A stretch of 57,318 nt of DNA, from NCBI GenBank assembly GCA_014874355.1, contig JACWAJ010000054.1, positions 1-57,318 on the forward strand. Reading direction: 5' to 3'. A program made the translations under genes and the position numbers. Position 1 is the first letter of the stretch. Every line of letters begins with the position of its first letter. Of this stretch, positions 20,344-30,316 are shown piece by piece. The notes under the pieces were generated by a model that worked only from the letters and a program-made list of their open reading frames with translations, was not told where the DNA came from and ran no database searches. Origin of the DNA: a bacterium. Lineage in GTDB: Bacteria > Chloroflexota > Dormibacteria > Aeolococcales > Aeolococcaceae.

Positions 20344-21378
20344 ATGGCCGGTGAGATGCCTGCGAAGACCGTGCCTGCCCAACGTGTCGTCGATTACGAC
20401 AGCGAGGGTTACGACTACCGCGGCTTCTGGCGGGGGCGTGACTACGAGCGGTGGGCGGAAGCCCGGGTGTTGCACCGGCAGATGGCGCGACTGGGCCAGC
20501 CGGTGTGGTTTGCCGATTTCGGTGGGGGATACGGTCGCAATGCCGTGCATTACCGGCGCATTGCCGATCACTCGGTGATCGTCGACTACTCGGTTACCAA
20601 CTTGAACCGGGCCGCGGAGCTTCTGGCTGACGATATCCGTGCCGGACGGGTGCATCTCATCCGCAGCGACCTGGCGGCCCTGCCCCTGATCGACTCCGGC
20701 GTTGAGTGCGCGATGGTGGTTCGGGTACTGCATCACCTGACCGATGTCGATGCGTGTCTTGCCGAGATGGGCCGGACCGTGGCGCGCCGCTGGCTCGTGG
20801 ACGTGCCCATCAAACATCATTTACTCGGTCGCCTGCGCAGCGCACTTCACGGTCGCTACCACGAGGTGCGGAGCGCCGAGCCGCTGGTCACGGGCTCCTC
20901 CGAGTATCCGTTTTCCACCTACAACCTGTCGAACATTCGCCACCGGCTGGAGGCTGCGGGCTGGGGTACCCAACTTGTCGCCAGCGTCAACAACTTCCGC
21001 CGCTGGGATCAGGTGCTGCCGGCCTCAGCCGTGCGCGTGCTGCGCCCGGCGGTGTGTGCGCTCGAAACACTGGCGCAGGACGCTGGGCGCGGCTGGTGGG
21101 GTCCCAGTCAGTTTGTGCTGGCACGGCGCCAACGTCCCAGGCCGGCAGCGCTGCGTCCTCAGCCCGATGCACTGGCGGGGTCGATGGTTGAGTTGGCGCG
21201 GCGGCTTGCGTGTCCCGCCTGTGGCGGCGATCTGACATGGAGCACTGATGCGGCGCACTGCGCGCCGTGCGACCTCGTCTACCCGCGTCGGGGCGAGTTC
21301 TGGGATTTCCACCTTTCAACGTCCATGACGACGTCTTCGGCGGCGACGACCCGCTCCACCTTGGTGCCGACCAGGTGA
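20344..21378 (+). CDS. Class I SAM methyltransferase with C-terminal Trm112-like zinc ribbon
   Basis: VWFADFGGGYGRNAVHYRRIADHSVIVDYS...VRVLHHL; C-term LACPACGGDLTWSTDAAHCAPCDLVYPRRGEFWDF. Confidence 0.82.
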   Translation: MAGEMPAKTVPAQRVVDYDSEGYDYRGFWRGRDYERWAEARVLHRQMARLGQPVWFADFGGGYGRNAVHYRRIADHSVIVDYSVTNLNRAAELLADDIRAGRVHLIRSDLAALPLIDSGVECAMVVRVLHHLTDVDACLAEMGRTVARRWLVDVPIKHHLLGRLRSALHGRYHEVRSAEPLVTGSSEYPFSTYNLSNIRHRLEAAGWGTQLVASVNNFRRWDQVLPASAVRVLRPAVCALETLAQDAGRGWWGPSQFVLARRQRPRPAALRPQPDALAGSMVELARRLACPACGGDLTWSTDAAHCAPCDLVYPRRGEFWDFHLSTSMTTSSAATTRSTLVPTR

Positions 21379-21893
21379 ACCCGCAGCCCGGTAACCAGCG
21401 GGGTTCCCGGCTCCCAGCCTTGCGCATATAGCTGACGGGCTTCGCCCCAGGTCTTGGCCGTCTGGGTGTGGCGACCGTCGGTGAAGGCAGTCGGTCCCAG
21501 GCGGCCGGCAAACCCCAGCCGCACCTCGCCTCCGGTTCGCAGGAAGGCACGGATTTCTGCCAGTAGTAGGGGATCGGGTATTGGGGATTCCGTTGCCGTG
21601 AGTGCCTCGGCAAGGCTTGGCATTTCGCCGGACGCTGCCTGCTCGCGAACGTTGCGCCGCTGTGCTTGGCGTTCTGCGCGTTCGCGCCGTCGGCGCTCCG
21701 TGGCGATCTCGGCCATGCGGGCGCGCAATTCCTTGAGGTGACGGTCGTAGGGGGCTCGCGCCGCGAGAGTGGCGCGTTCGGCAGTTCGGAGATCGTCGAC
21801 GGTGGCGTCAAGTGAGGTGTCGTCGAGTTCTCGCAGTCGTTCTCGTGGGATGCTGTCGGGCAGCTGAGGCAGCGGTTGGGGTGCGGACTCCAT
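21279..21893 (-). CDS. Hypothetical protein with charged coiled-coil-like centre
   Basis: 204-aa ORF; convergent overlap of about 100 bp with the methyltransferase. Confidence 0.5.
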   Translation of the reverse strand: MESAPQPLPQLPDSIPRERLRELDDTSLDATVDDLRTAERATLAARAPYDRHLKELRARMAEIATERRRRERAERQAQRRNVREQAASGEMPSLAEALTATESPIPDPLLLAEIRAFLRTGGEVRLGFAGRLGPTAFTDGRHTQTAKTWGEARQLYAQGWEPGTPLVTGLRVHLVGTKVERVVAAEDVVMDVERWKSQNSPRRG

Positions 21894-21981
21894 GACTGGT
21901 CATGATGCCCGAAGCAAACCTAGAGCCGTTTGATGTATCACCCATCCACACACTGCCCTGCCACCTCGGATACTCAAGGAG

Positions 21982-22764
21982 ATGCACGTGGCCACAGTCC
22001 TCCACGATGTCGTTCGCGTCGAACGCGAAGGCGCTTCCGCCGTCATCACCATCGCGCATCCCCCGGCCAACGCCATCAGCCAGGCGGTGATGGCGGGCCT
22101 CTCGGAAGCGCTTTTAGGCGCCGAGGCCGACCCCACCTGTCGCGCTGTCATCATCACCGGCGACGGACCCAAGTTCTTTGCAGCCGGCGCGGACATCTCC
22201 GAGTTTGCCAGCCTCGGCGGTGAGGCGATCGCGCGTGGCCAGGCACTGACCCTGCAGATCGAGGCCTCCCCGTTGCCCGTGATTGCAGCCGTGAACGGTA
22301 TTGCCCTGGGCGGGGGCTGCGAGATCACGCTTGCCTGCGACATGCGTCTGGCGTCGCGCAATGCCCGCTTCGGTCAACCCGAGATCAACCTTGGCATCAT
22401 CCCCGGCTGGGGAGGTACGCAACGGCTACCGCGTCTCATCGGCAGGGCCGCGGCCATGCGGTTGCTGCTGAGCGGCGAGCATGTCGGTGCGGAGGAGGCG
22501 CTGCGGCTGGGCATAGTCGAGGATGTGGTGGCCCCGGAGGCGCTCTTGGGGCTGGCGCATGCCCGGGCGGCCAAGTTTGCCGCCACGGCACCGCTGGCGC
22601 TTGCCGCCACCAAGCGCGCGGTGGTCCAGGGGCTGGACCAGTCGCTCACCGACGGTCTCAAGGTTGAGGAGCGTGAGTTCCTTGGCGTGTTCAGAAGCGA
22701 GGATGCCATCGAGGGCGCCACGGCGTTTTTCCAGAAGCGTCCACCCGAGTGGCACGGACGTTAG
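21982..22764 (+). CDS. Enoyl-CoA hydratase
   Basis: AVIITGDGPKFFAAGADISEFA; VNGIALGGGCEITLACDMRLAS. Confidence 0.92.
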   Translation: MHVATVLHDVVRVEREGASAVITIAHPPANAISQAVMAGLSEALLGAEADPTCRAVIITGDGPKFFAAGADISEFASLGGEAIARGQALTLQIEASPLPVIAAVNGIALGGGCEITLACDMRLASRNARFGQPEINLGIIPGWGGTQRLPRLIGRAAAMRLLLSGEHVGAEEALRLGIVEDVVAPEALLGLAHARAAKFAATAPLALAATKRAVVQGLDQSLTDGLKVEEREFLGVFRSEDAIEGATAFFQKRPPEWHGR

Positions 22765-22773
22765 GAGAAAATC

Positions 22774-24960
22774 GTGGTCGCCATTCTGAGCCCAATCGCG
22801 CTTTTCGTTCTCTTCGGCTTGGCGCTCGGGGTGACGGCCCGGCGTTGGTTGCGATTGGGGTCGATGATGCGCCTGGCAAAGCGTTCCGATCCACGCTTCG
22901 ACCACGTTGGTAAACGCATCAAGGCTTTCTTCGTATATGTGCTTGGTCAGGGCCGGCTGTTACGCTGGCCATATGCGGGCGTGCTTCACGTCCTGATCTT
23001 CTGGGGTTTCCTCGTCCTGTTGACAGCGATCCTGGAGGGGATGGTCGAGGCTGCCTGGGTGTCGTTTCGTTTCAGCGACATCCACGCCAGCGGTGCGATC
23101 GCATTGTTGCAGGATGCCTTCTGGATCCTGGTGATGGCCGGTGTTGCCATGGCGATCATCAACCGGATTTTCGTGCGGCCGGCGCGTTTTCGCGGCAGCC
23201 ACGTGCGCGATGCACTGATCATCCTGATTTGGATTGCGGCGTTGCTCACCTGCATGCAGTTGAGTTTTGCGACCAAGATTGCGCAGGGCAACCCCCCAGA
23301 GGCGCTGGCGAGCTGGAGGCCGATGGCCCGCCTGCTGTCGCATCTCTTCACCCCGCTGGGTGCCGACAGCACGGCGCTTAGCGTGCTGCACGGCACCTTT
23401 TTCTGGGCGCACCTGATCTTGATATTTGGATTCCTGGTCTACCTTGGTTACAGCAAGCATCTGCACATCGTCACATCGACATTCAATGTGATATTCCGTG
23501 ACCTGTCCCCCAAAGGCCGGGCGCGACCAATCGACATCGAAGCGGTCATGGGTGCGACCGATGAGGCCGAGCAGCACTTCGGGGCCAGTGAGCTCACGCA
23601 CTTCTCGTGGAAAGACGTGCTCGATCTTTACACCTGCACTGAGTGCGGGCGTTGCCAAACTCACTGTCCGGCGTTCAACACCGGCAAGGTGTTGTCGCCC
23701 AAGACACTCATGACCGATCTTCGCGATGCCGTGTACGAAGACATGGCCGGCGGTTATGCCAAGACCACGCATACCGCGCATATCGTTTCAGCCGCCGACG
23801 CCGAAGGTAAACCCGAGGCGGGTGCTCAGGTTATGTGGGTGACGGGCGCCGACCATGGGGGCACCGCCAAGGATCTCCCGGGCCACTTCCAGCCGTCTTG
23901 GCTGTCTCCCGAGGCCGTGAGCCAGGCGGTATCGAGTGCCGGCGGTGAGGCCCGGCCGTTGATCAACGGCGTAATCGATGAGGCGACGTTGTGGGCTTGC
24001 ACCATGTGTGGTGCCTGCATGGACCAGTGCCCGGTGCTCATCGAGCATGTACCCAAGATCCTCGACATGCGGCGCCATCTGGTACTCGATCAGTCGCGAA
24101 TGCCCAAGCAGGCCGAGACGGCGCTGCGCCATATCGAGAACGTCGGCAATCCGTACGGCGTGTCCCACCAGAGCCGGGCCGACTGGGCGCTTGGCCTGGG
24201 GGTTCCGCTGGCTGCGGACAAACCCGATGTCGAGTACATCTACTGGGTCGGGTGCGCCGCATCCTTCGATGATCGGGCCAAGACCATCGCCACCGCGATG
24301 GTGAAGATTCTTCGTGCCGGGGGCATCGACTTTGCGATTCTCGGGAAAGAGGAGAAGTGCACAGGAGATCCGGCCCGGCGGATTGGCAACGAGTATCTCT
24401 TTCAGGAGCAGGCCAAACAGAACATCGATGTCCTGGACAGCCATGGCGTGCGCAAGATCATCACGGCCTGCCCGCATTGCTTCAACACGCTGTCTCATGA
24501 GTACTTGGATTTCGGCGGCAAGTACGAGGTGTTACACCACACTCAGATCATCGATATTCTGATCACCGAAGGGCGGATCAAACTCAAGCCGGCGGCTGAG
24601 ACAGAGCAGACGGTCACATATCACGACTCCTGCTACCTGGGTCGATGGAACGACATCTTTGCGCCGCCCCGGAACATTCTCAAACGCATTCCCGGCCTCA
24701 AACTGGTCGAGATGGCACGCAGTCGCAGCGAGGGGATGTGCTGCGGTGCCGGCGGGGGGCGCATGTGGATGGAGGAAGATCAGCCACGCATCAACAACCG
24801 TCGCGTCGGACAGGCGGTTGACGCCAAAGCCGACAAGGTGGCCACGGCGTGTCCGTTCTGCCTGAGCATGTTCGACGAGGGCATCGCGCAACAGAATCTG
24901 GAAGGGCGGCTCAAGGTCGACGATATTGCCGTCTATGTGGCCGAGGCATTGGTATCCTGA
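22774..24960 (+). CDS. Membrane Fe-S oxidoreductase: cytochrome b-like N-terminus, two [4Fe-4S] motifs, CCG domains (EMO/FadF-like)
   Basis: N-terminal TM helices; CTECGRCQTHCPAF; CTMCGACMDQCPVL; WVGCAASFDDRAK; CCGAGGGRMWMEE. Confidence 0.87.
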   Translation: MVAILSPIALFVLFGLALGVTARRWLRLGSMMRLAKRSDPRFDHVGKRIKAFFVYVLGQGRLLRWPYAGVLHVLIFWGFLVLLTAILEGMVEAAWVSFRFSDIHASGAIALLQDAFWILVMAGVAMAIINRIFVRPARFRGSHVRDALIILIWIAALLTCMQLSFATKIAQGNPPEALASWRPMARLLSHLFTPLGADSTALSVLHGTFFWAHLILIFGFLVYLGYSKHLHIVTSTFNVIFRDLSPKGRARPIDIEAVMGATDEAEQHFGASELTHFSWKDVLDLYTCTECGRCQTHCPAFNTGKVLSPKTLMTDLRDAVYEDMAGGYAKTTHTAHIVSAADAEGKPEAGAQVMWVTGADHGGTAKDLPGHFQPSWLSPEAVSQAVSSAGGEARPLINGVIDEATLWACTMCGACMDQCPVLIEHVPKILDMRRHLVLDQSRMPKQAETALRHIENVGNPYGVSHQSRADWALGLGVPLAADKPDVEYIYWVGCAASFDDRAKTIATAMVKILRAGGIDFAILGKEEKCTGDPARRIGNEYLFQEQAKQNIDVLDSHGVRKIITACPHCFNTLSHEYLDFGGKYEVLHHTQIIDILITEGRIKLKPAAETEQTVTYHDSCYLGRWNDIFAPPRNILKRIPGLKLVEMARSRSEGMCCGAGGGRMWMEEDQPRINNRRVGQAVDAKADKVATACPFCLSMFDEGIAQQNLEGRLKVDDIAVYVAEALVS

Positions 24961-24996
24961 CCCACCCCACCCTCTCGTACAACTGAAGGATCTTTC

Positions 24997-25419
24997 ATGA
25001 GCAATCCCGCATTCGGGCCCGAATGGGCGCAGGATTTCAAGCAGGCCGTCAACAGTTCGCCGAGCTACAAACAGGCCGCGGCGAGTTGGGAGGGCAGTGT
25101 CGGGTTGGTGGTGCTGGCCGAGCCCGACAAGAACGTGCCCAAGGACCTGGGGATCTTCCTCGACCTCTGGCATGGCGAGGCTCGCGAAGTCCGGTCCACC
25201 ACTCGCGATGATTCTGAGACGGCGCAGTACGTGATCACCGGTGCCTACTCGCGCTGGAAGCGGGTCGCCAATAAGCAACTCGATCCGATCAAGGCGATCA
25301 TGACCGGGCAGCTCAAACTGAAAGGCAACTTCCCGATGCTCGTGCGCTACACCAAGGCTTCGAAAGAGTTGGTGGAATGCACCACGCGGCTTGACGTGGA
25401 GTGGCCGGACGGCGACTGA
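24997..25419 (+). CDS. SCP2 sterol-binding-domain-like protein
   Basis: SNPAFGPEWAQDFKQAVNSSPSYKQAAASWEGSVGLVV...ITGAYSRWKRVANKQLDPIKAIMTGQLKLKGNFPMLVR. Confidence 0.7.
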   Translation: MSNPAFGPEWAQDFKQAVNSSPSYKQAAASWEGSVGLVVLAEPDKNVPKDLGIFLDLWHGEAREVRSTTRDDSETAQYVITGAYSRWKRVANKQLDPIKAIMTGQLKLKGNFPMLVRYTKASKELVECTTRLDVEWPDGD

Positions 25420-25436
25420 TCTTTTGGCGTAGCCGC

Positions 25437-26663
25437 TTATGCAGGCTCGGGCGTGCGGTGGCGCTGTGTCCAGGCCAGCCCCGCTCCGATGGCGAGCAGG
25501 GCCAGCGGGACCAAACGTCCCGGTGGGGCGGCCGCCTGGTTGCCGAGGTCGAGAGCTTCGGTGAGGCCCAGTCCGAGAATTGCGATCAGTGACACGCCAG
25601 TTGCGCGACCTGGCCAGACTGGCGCGTCGCGACGGGCTGTCCAACTGAGCCACCACACGATGGCGGGAGCCATGATTGTGAGGTCGTGCATGAGGAGGTG
25701 GGGTGAGGCCAGCAGAGAGAGCGCAGTGGCTGCGGCCAGGCATGGCTCCAGCCGCGACCTTGCAGTGCGGATGCGATGGCCCAGCCAGGCGCAGGCGACG
25801 AGTGCGAGCAGACTGAGGCATGCCGCGAGAGATTGCGCCACCGTCGTGTTGGATATCCAGGAGCCGGTGAGGCCGGTGAAACCATACATGCTGGCCAGGC
25901 TCCATGCGGTGGTCCCGTCGCGGGTTGCTGCCACGAATCCGGCCAGTCCCTCCGGTCCGACGGCGGCCAGGCTTAGGAGTCCTACAAGGGCGGCGCCAAC
26001 CACTGCGCCGGTCAGGATGCGGCGATCGCGCCAGCCCATTACGAATGCCGCCAGGCCAAGTGCGAGGTGGGGTTTGACGATGAGTGCGCTGAAAACCAGG
26101 ACTCCGGCGCCCAGGCCGCGTCGATCTCGGCGCCACAGTGCGTACGCCAGCGCCAGGCCGAGTGCATTGACGCCGTCCCACTGTGCCAGCAGCAGGAGCG
26201 CCAGGGTTGCGGGTAGTGCCAATCCCACGATTGCGCCAACCAATCGCTGTGGCATGTCTTTGGGCCCCGGTGCCGAGCGGATGACGATTGCGATCGCTGC
26301 CACCAGAAGCGCCAGTTCGATGAGGCCGGCGGTGCGGTATGCGGCGTCCAGTGGTAGGGCGGTGAGCGGTGCCGCCAGGACTGCGGCCAGCGGAGGGTTG
26401 ACAAAGGGCAGGTTGCCCTCGGTGTCGGGCGCGATCAGGCGTGTGTGCAGGTGTGCCTGGAGGGAACGGTCGTAGAGATCGGCACGATGGCCGTCGGTCC
26501 AGAGCGATGCTCCGACGTATGTCGAGGTGAAGTCGCTGCGGCCGATTTGAAGCTGGCTCGTGTGCGACCAGAGGAGGATGTAGCCCCCGAAAAGGGCGAC
26601 GCTCGCAAAGACGATGCCGGTGGCCAGCAGGCTGCGCTCTCGCTTCATGGGGTTGGCCAACAT
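25437..26663 (-). CDS. GT87/DUF2029-like membrane glycosyltransferase
   Basis: Polytopic; FTSTYVGASLWTDGHRADLYDRSLQAHLHTRLI...FVNPPLAAVLAAPLTALP. Confidence 0.75.
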   Translation of the reverse strand: MLANPMKRERSLLATGIVFASVALFGGYILLWSHTSQLQIGRSDFTSTYVGASLWTDGHRADLYDRSLQAHLHTRLIAPDTEGNLPFVNPPLAAVLAAPLTALPLDAAYRTAGLIELALLVAAIAIVIRSAPGPKDMPQRLVGAIVGLALPATLALLLLAQWDGVNALGLALAYALWRRDRRGLGAGVLVFSALIVKPHLALGLAAFVMGWRDRRILTGAVVGAALVGLLSLAAVGPEGLAGFVAATRDGTTAWSLASMYGFTGLTGSWISNTTVAQSLAACLSLLALVACAWLGHRIRTARSRLEPCLAAATALSLLASPHLLMHDLTIMAPAIVWWLSWTARRDAPVWPGRATGVSLIAILGLGLTEALDLGNQAAAPPGRLVPLALLAIGAGLAWTQRHRTPEPA

Positions 26664-26707
26664 ATCAGGGGGCCGGGCTGCCTTGCTGTCGCCCCTATAC
26701 TCGGCTC

Positions 26708-27127
26708 GTGCGGCTGCAGGGCATAGATCATGTCGGGATCGCGGTGTTGGATATCGACGCCGCAGTCGAAGCCTACACGCGCCTGATTGGCGCTCCACCG
26801 GTGCATCGGCAGGTGGTTGACGCAGATGGCGTAGAGGCGGTGATGTTCGATGCCGGCAGTTCACGCGTTGAACTGTTGGGTTCGTTGCGTGCCGATTCAG
26901 CCATCGCTCGCTTCCTTACGTTGCGAGGCAATGCGCTCCACCATGTTGCCTACGCTGTCGACGATGTCCAGGTGAGCCTTGACGAATATGCGTCGATGGG
27001 TTTGCGGTTGCTCGACACCTGCCCGCGCCTTGGCGCTGCCGGGAGCCTGGTCGCTTTCCTGCATCCGTCTGCAGGTCAGGGCGTGCTTACCGAACTCTGC
27101 CAGCCATTGGCCACCAAAGAAGGCTGA
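26708..27127 (+). CDS. mce: Methylmalonyl-CoA epimerase
   Basis: LQGIDHVGIAVLDIDAAVEAYTRLIGAPPVHRQVVDADGVEAVMFDAG..VELLGSL; NALHHVAYAVDDV. Confidence 0.9.
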   Translation: MRLQGIDHVGIAVLDIDAAVEAYTRLIGAPPVHRQVVDADGVEAVMFDAGSSRVELLGSLRADSAIARFLTLRGNALHHVAYAVDDVQVSLDEYASMGLRLLDTCPRLGAAGSLVAFLHPSAGQGVLTELCQPLATKEG

Positions 27128-28711
27128 ATGGCTACGCATCCCGAGGATTCCGGTGCCGAAACCGACAGTGGGCTGTCGCAGGCGGCGTTTTATGTCGCGG
27201 CCGATGGTGTCGATCGCGCGAGTCCGGGTGAATTTCCGTTCACTCGTGGCATTCGTGCCGAGGGCTATCGCAAGCGGCTTTGGACGATGCGCCAGTATGC
27301 CGGCTTCGGTGGCGCCGAGCAGACCAACGAACGATTCCGCTACCTGCTCGACGCCGGCCAGACCGGGCTTTCGGTCGCCTTCGATCTGCCCACCCAGATG
27401 GGCTACGACTCCGATGACCCCATTGCCGCCGGCGAGGTTGGCCGGGTGGGGGTTGCCATCGACTCGCTTGCCGACATGGAACTCCTTTTCAAGGGAATCC
27501 CGCTCGACAAGGTGACGACGTCGATGACCATCAATGCTCCGGCGGCGATTCTGCTGCTGATGTACGAACTTGCCGCCAAGCAACAGGGCATTGGCGCCAA
27601 TGAACTTGGCGGCACGATTCAGAACGACATCCTCAAGGAGTACGCGGCGCGGGGCACGTACATCTTTCCGCCACGTCCTTCGATGCGGCTCACGACCGAC
27701 ATCTTTGCTTACTGCAACGAGTACATGCCGCGCTGGAACACCATCAGCATCAGCGGCTATCACATGCGTGAAGCCGGTGCCACGGCCGTCCAGGAGGTCG
27801 CTTTCACGCTCGCCAACGGTATCGCCTATGTTCAGGCCGCACTCGACGCCGGCCTTCAGGTGGATGAATTCGCGCTGCGGCTGTCGTTCTTCTTCAACGT
27901 CGGCAACGACTTCTTCGAAGAGGTGGCCAAGTTCCGCGCTGCGCGCACTTTGTGGGCCGGGGTCATGCGGGATCGCTTTGGCGCTCACGATCCACGCAGC
28001 CAGTCGTTGCGATTCCATGCGCAGACAAGTGGCGCGACCCTGGCGGCGCAACAGCCACTCAACAATGTGGCGCGAGTAACGCTGCAGGCGCTTGCGGCCG
28101 TCCTCGGAGGGACGCAGTCGTTGCACACCAACGCTTATGACGAAGCGCTGGCGTTGCCGTCGGAACAGGCAGCCGAAATTGCGCTGCGTACGCAGCAGGT
28201 CATTGCATACGAGTCGGGTGTTGCGCGCAGCACAGATCCCCTTGGTGGTTCGTACCTTGTCGAGTCGCTGACGGAACGACTGGCCAGAGAGGCTCTGGCG
28301 TTGATGGCACGTGTAGATGAACTCGGTGGTGCAATCGCGGCTATCGAACAGGGCTTCTACCAGGAGCAGATTCAGGACTCCGCCTACTCGCAGCAGCAGC
28401 GCATCGAATCTGCGACTAGCACCGTTGTCGGTGTCAATCGATTCACGGAAACATCGCAACCTGATGTGGAGGTTCTGCGTGTAGGTGCGGAACTCGAGGC
28501 TGAGCAGGTGCGGCGGGTGCGCGCGATCAGGTCCTCCCGCGACTCGCAGCATGTCGCCGCCTTGATTGCGGCCGTTACTGAGGCTGCGCGTGGCGAAGCC
28601 AACCTATTGCCGCCGCTGCGAGAGGCGCTGGCGGCCTACGTGACGGTGGGGGAAGTGTGCAACGCACTACGCCAAGTCTTCGGGGCGTACCGGCCGGCTT
28701 CTGTGTTGTAG
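27128..28711 (+). CDS. mutA: Methylmalonyl-CoA mutase catalytic subunit (no B12-binding domain)
   Basis: [70 protein letters not shown]; ends at 527 aa without DxHxxG. Confidence 0.92.
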   Translation: MATHPEDSGAETDSGLSQAAFYVAADGVDRASPGEFPFTRGIRAEGYRKRLWTMRQYAGFGGAEQTNERFRYLLDAGQTGLSVAFDLPTQMGYDSDDPIAAGEVGRVGVAIDSLADMELLFKGIPLDKVTTSMTINAPAAILLLMYELAAKQQGIGANELGGTIQNDILKEYAARGTYIFPPRPSMRLTTDIFAYCNEYMPRWNTISISGYHMREAGATAVQEVAFTLANGIAYVQAALDAGLQVDEFALRLSFFFNVGNDFFEEVAKFRAARTLWAGVMRDRFGAHDPRSQSLRFHAQTSGATLAAQQPLNNVARVTLQALAAVLGGTQSLHTNAYDEALALPSEQAAEIALRTQQVIAYESGVARSTDPLGGSYLVESLTERLAREALALMARVDELGGAIAAIEQGFYQEQIQDSAYSQQQRIESATSTVVGVNRFTETSQPDVEVLRVGAELEAEQVRRVRAIRSSRDSQHVAALIAAVTEAARGEANLLPPLREALAAYVTVGEVCNALRQVFGAYRPASVL

Positions 28712-28738
28712 TGGTGTTCTCCCGTATGCTTGTCTGTG

Positions 28739-30316
28739 ATGACCAAACCAACTGAGAGTTCTCGCCCGTACGAGGCCGAGCGGCGGGTCAATGTGCTGCG
28801 TCAGCGACGTCGTGATGCCATCCATCGTGGCGGTGCCGCCGAGAAGGTTCAACATCCCAAGGGCAAGCTGACCGCGCGAGAACGTGTCGATCGCCTTCTC
28901 GATCCGGGCAGTTTCCACGAGATCGATCTCTTTGCGGTGCACCGCACCAGCAACTTCGGCATGGCGGAACGGCGCATTCCCGGAGACGGCGTGGTAACCG
29001 GCTGGGGCACGATCGATTCGCGGCGAGTGTTTGTCTTCAGCCATGACGCATCGGTGTTCGGCGGATCCCTTGGAGAGGTCTTCGCCGAGAAAGTGGGCAA
29101 GGTCATGGACATGGCGATGCGTAGTGGGTGTCCGATCATCGGAATCAATGATTCGGGTGGGGCGCGTATTCAGGAGGGCGTGGTCTCCCTGGCGGGATAC
29201 GCGGATATCTTCCACCGTAACGTCGCGTTGAGTGGCGTGGTGCCGCAGCTGTCGCTGATAGCCGGGCCGTGTACTGGTGGGGCGGTTTACTCGCCTGCAA
29301 TTACCGATTTCGTATTCATGGTGCGTCGTATCGGCTACATGTTCATCACCGGTCCTGATGTCGTTCGGGTTACGACGGGTGAAACGGTGACGGCCGAAAC
29401 CCTCGGCGGCGTCGACGTTCACAACCAGCGCAGCGGGGTTGCCCATTTCGATGCCAACACTGAGGACGAGGCGTTCGTCCAGGTGCGAACATTGCTCGGC
29501 TTTCTCCCCAGCAGCAATGCCGACCAGCCTCCGTGCGGACCACGCGACGACGACCCGTTGCGTGCTGACGAGGCGTTGCAGGACATCATTCCCGCCAACC
29601 CCAACCACCCCTATGACATGTGCGACTTGGTGCATCGCATCGTGGACGATGGCAACTTCTTCGAGGTCATGCCGTTCTTCGCGCAGAACATCATCGTCGG
29701 CTTTGCACGGCTGGACGGTCATCCGGTTGGCGTTATCGGCAATCAGCCGCGCATTCTTGCCGGTGCACTAAATATCGATGCTTCGGTAAAGGCTGCGCGT
29801 TTCGTGCGATTTTGCGATGCGTTCAACATCCCGCTGGTGACATTCGTCGATGTGCCAGGGTTCTTGCCGGGTACCGAGCAAGAGTACGGCGGGATCATCC
29901 GGCATGGCGCCAAACTGTTGTACGCCTACTCCGAGGCGACCGTACCCAAGCTGACCGTCATAACCCGTAAGGCTTATGGCGGGGCCTATGACGTCATGTG
30001 CAGCAAGCACATTGGAGCGGACTTCAACTTTGCCTGGCCCAGCGCCGAAATCGCCGTCATGGGGCCGCAGGGTGCCGCCGGGATCATCTTCAAACGCGAG
30101 ATTGCCCAGGCCAAGAACCCCGCGGCGCGTACCGAGGAACTCGTCACCACATACCGCGAGCAATTTGCCAACCCGTACCATGCTGCAGAGCGAGGCTACG
30201 TGGACGACGTCATCGAGCCCAAGCACACGCGCATGGTGCTCATAGAAGCGCTACGTGTTTGCTCGGAAAAACGCGTCGATCGGCCCTGCCGCAAGCACGG
30301 CAACATTCCGCTCTAG
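28739..30316 (+). CDS. pccB: Propionyl-CoA carboxylase beta / carboxyltransferase
   Basis: HPKGKLTARERVDRLLDPGSFHEID; INDSGGARIQEGVVSLAGY; FVDVPGFLPGTEQEYGGIIRHGAKLLYAYSEATVPK. Confidence 0.92.
   Translation: MTKPTESSRPYEAERRVNVLRQRRRDAIHRGGAAEKVQHPKGKLTARERVDRLLDPGSFHEIDLFAVHRTSNFGMAERRIPGDGVVTGWGTIDSRRVFVFSHDASVFGGSLGEVFAEKVGKVMDMAMRSGCPIIGINDSGGARIQEGVVSLAGYADIFHRNVALSGVVPQLSLIAGPCTGGAVYSPAITDFVFMVRRIGYMFITGPDVVRVTTGETVTAETLGGVDVHNQRSGVAHFDANTEDEAFVQVRTLLGFLPSSNADQPPCGPRDDDPLRADEALQDIIPANPNHPYDMCDLVHRIVDDGNFFEVMPFFAQNIIVGFARLDGHPVGVIGNQPRILAGALNIDASVKAARFVRFCDAFNIPLVTFVDVPGFLPGTEQEYGGIIRHGAKLLYAYSEATVPKLTVITRKAYGGAYDVMCSKHIGADFNFAWPSAEIAVMGPQGAAGIIFKREIAQAKNPAARTEELVTTYREQFANPYHAAERGYVDDVIEPKHTRMVLIEALRVCSEKRVDRPCRKHGNIPL

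Noticed and set aside
24532-26181. 549-aa minus ORF across the Fe-S oxidoreductase, SCP2 and GT87 genes
   Set aside because: Low-complexity translation crossing well-supported genes.
26897-28552. 551-aa antisense ORF opposite mutA
   Set aside because: Antisense artefact of GC-rich codon usage.
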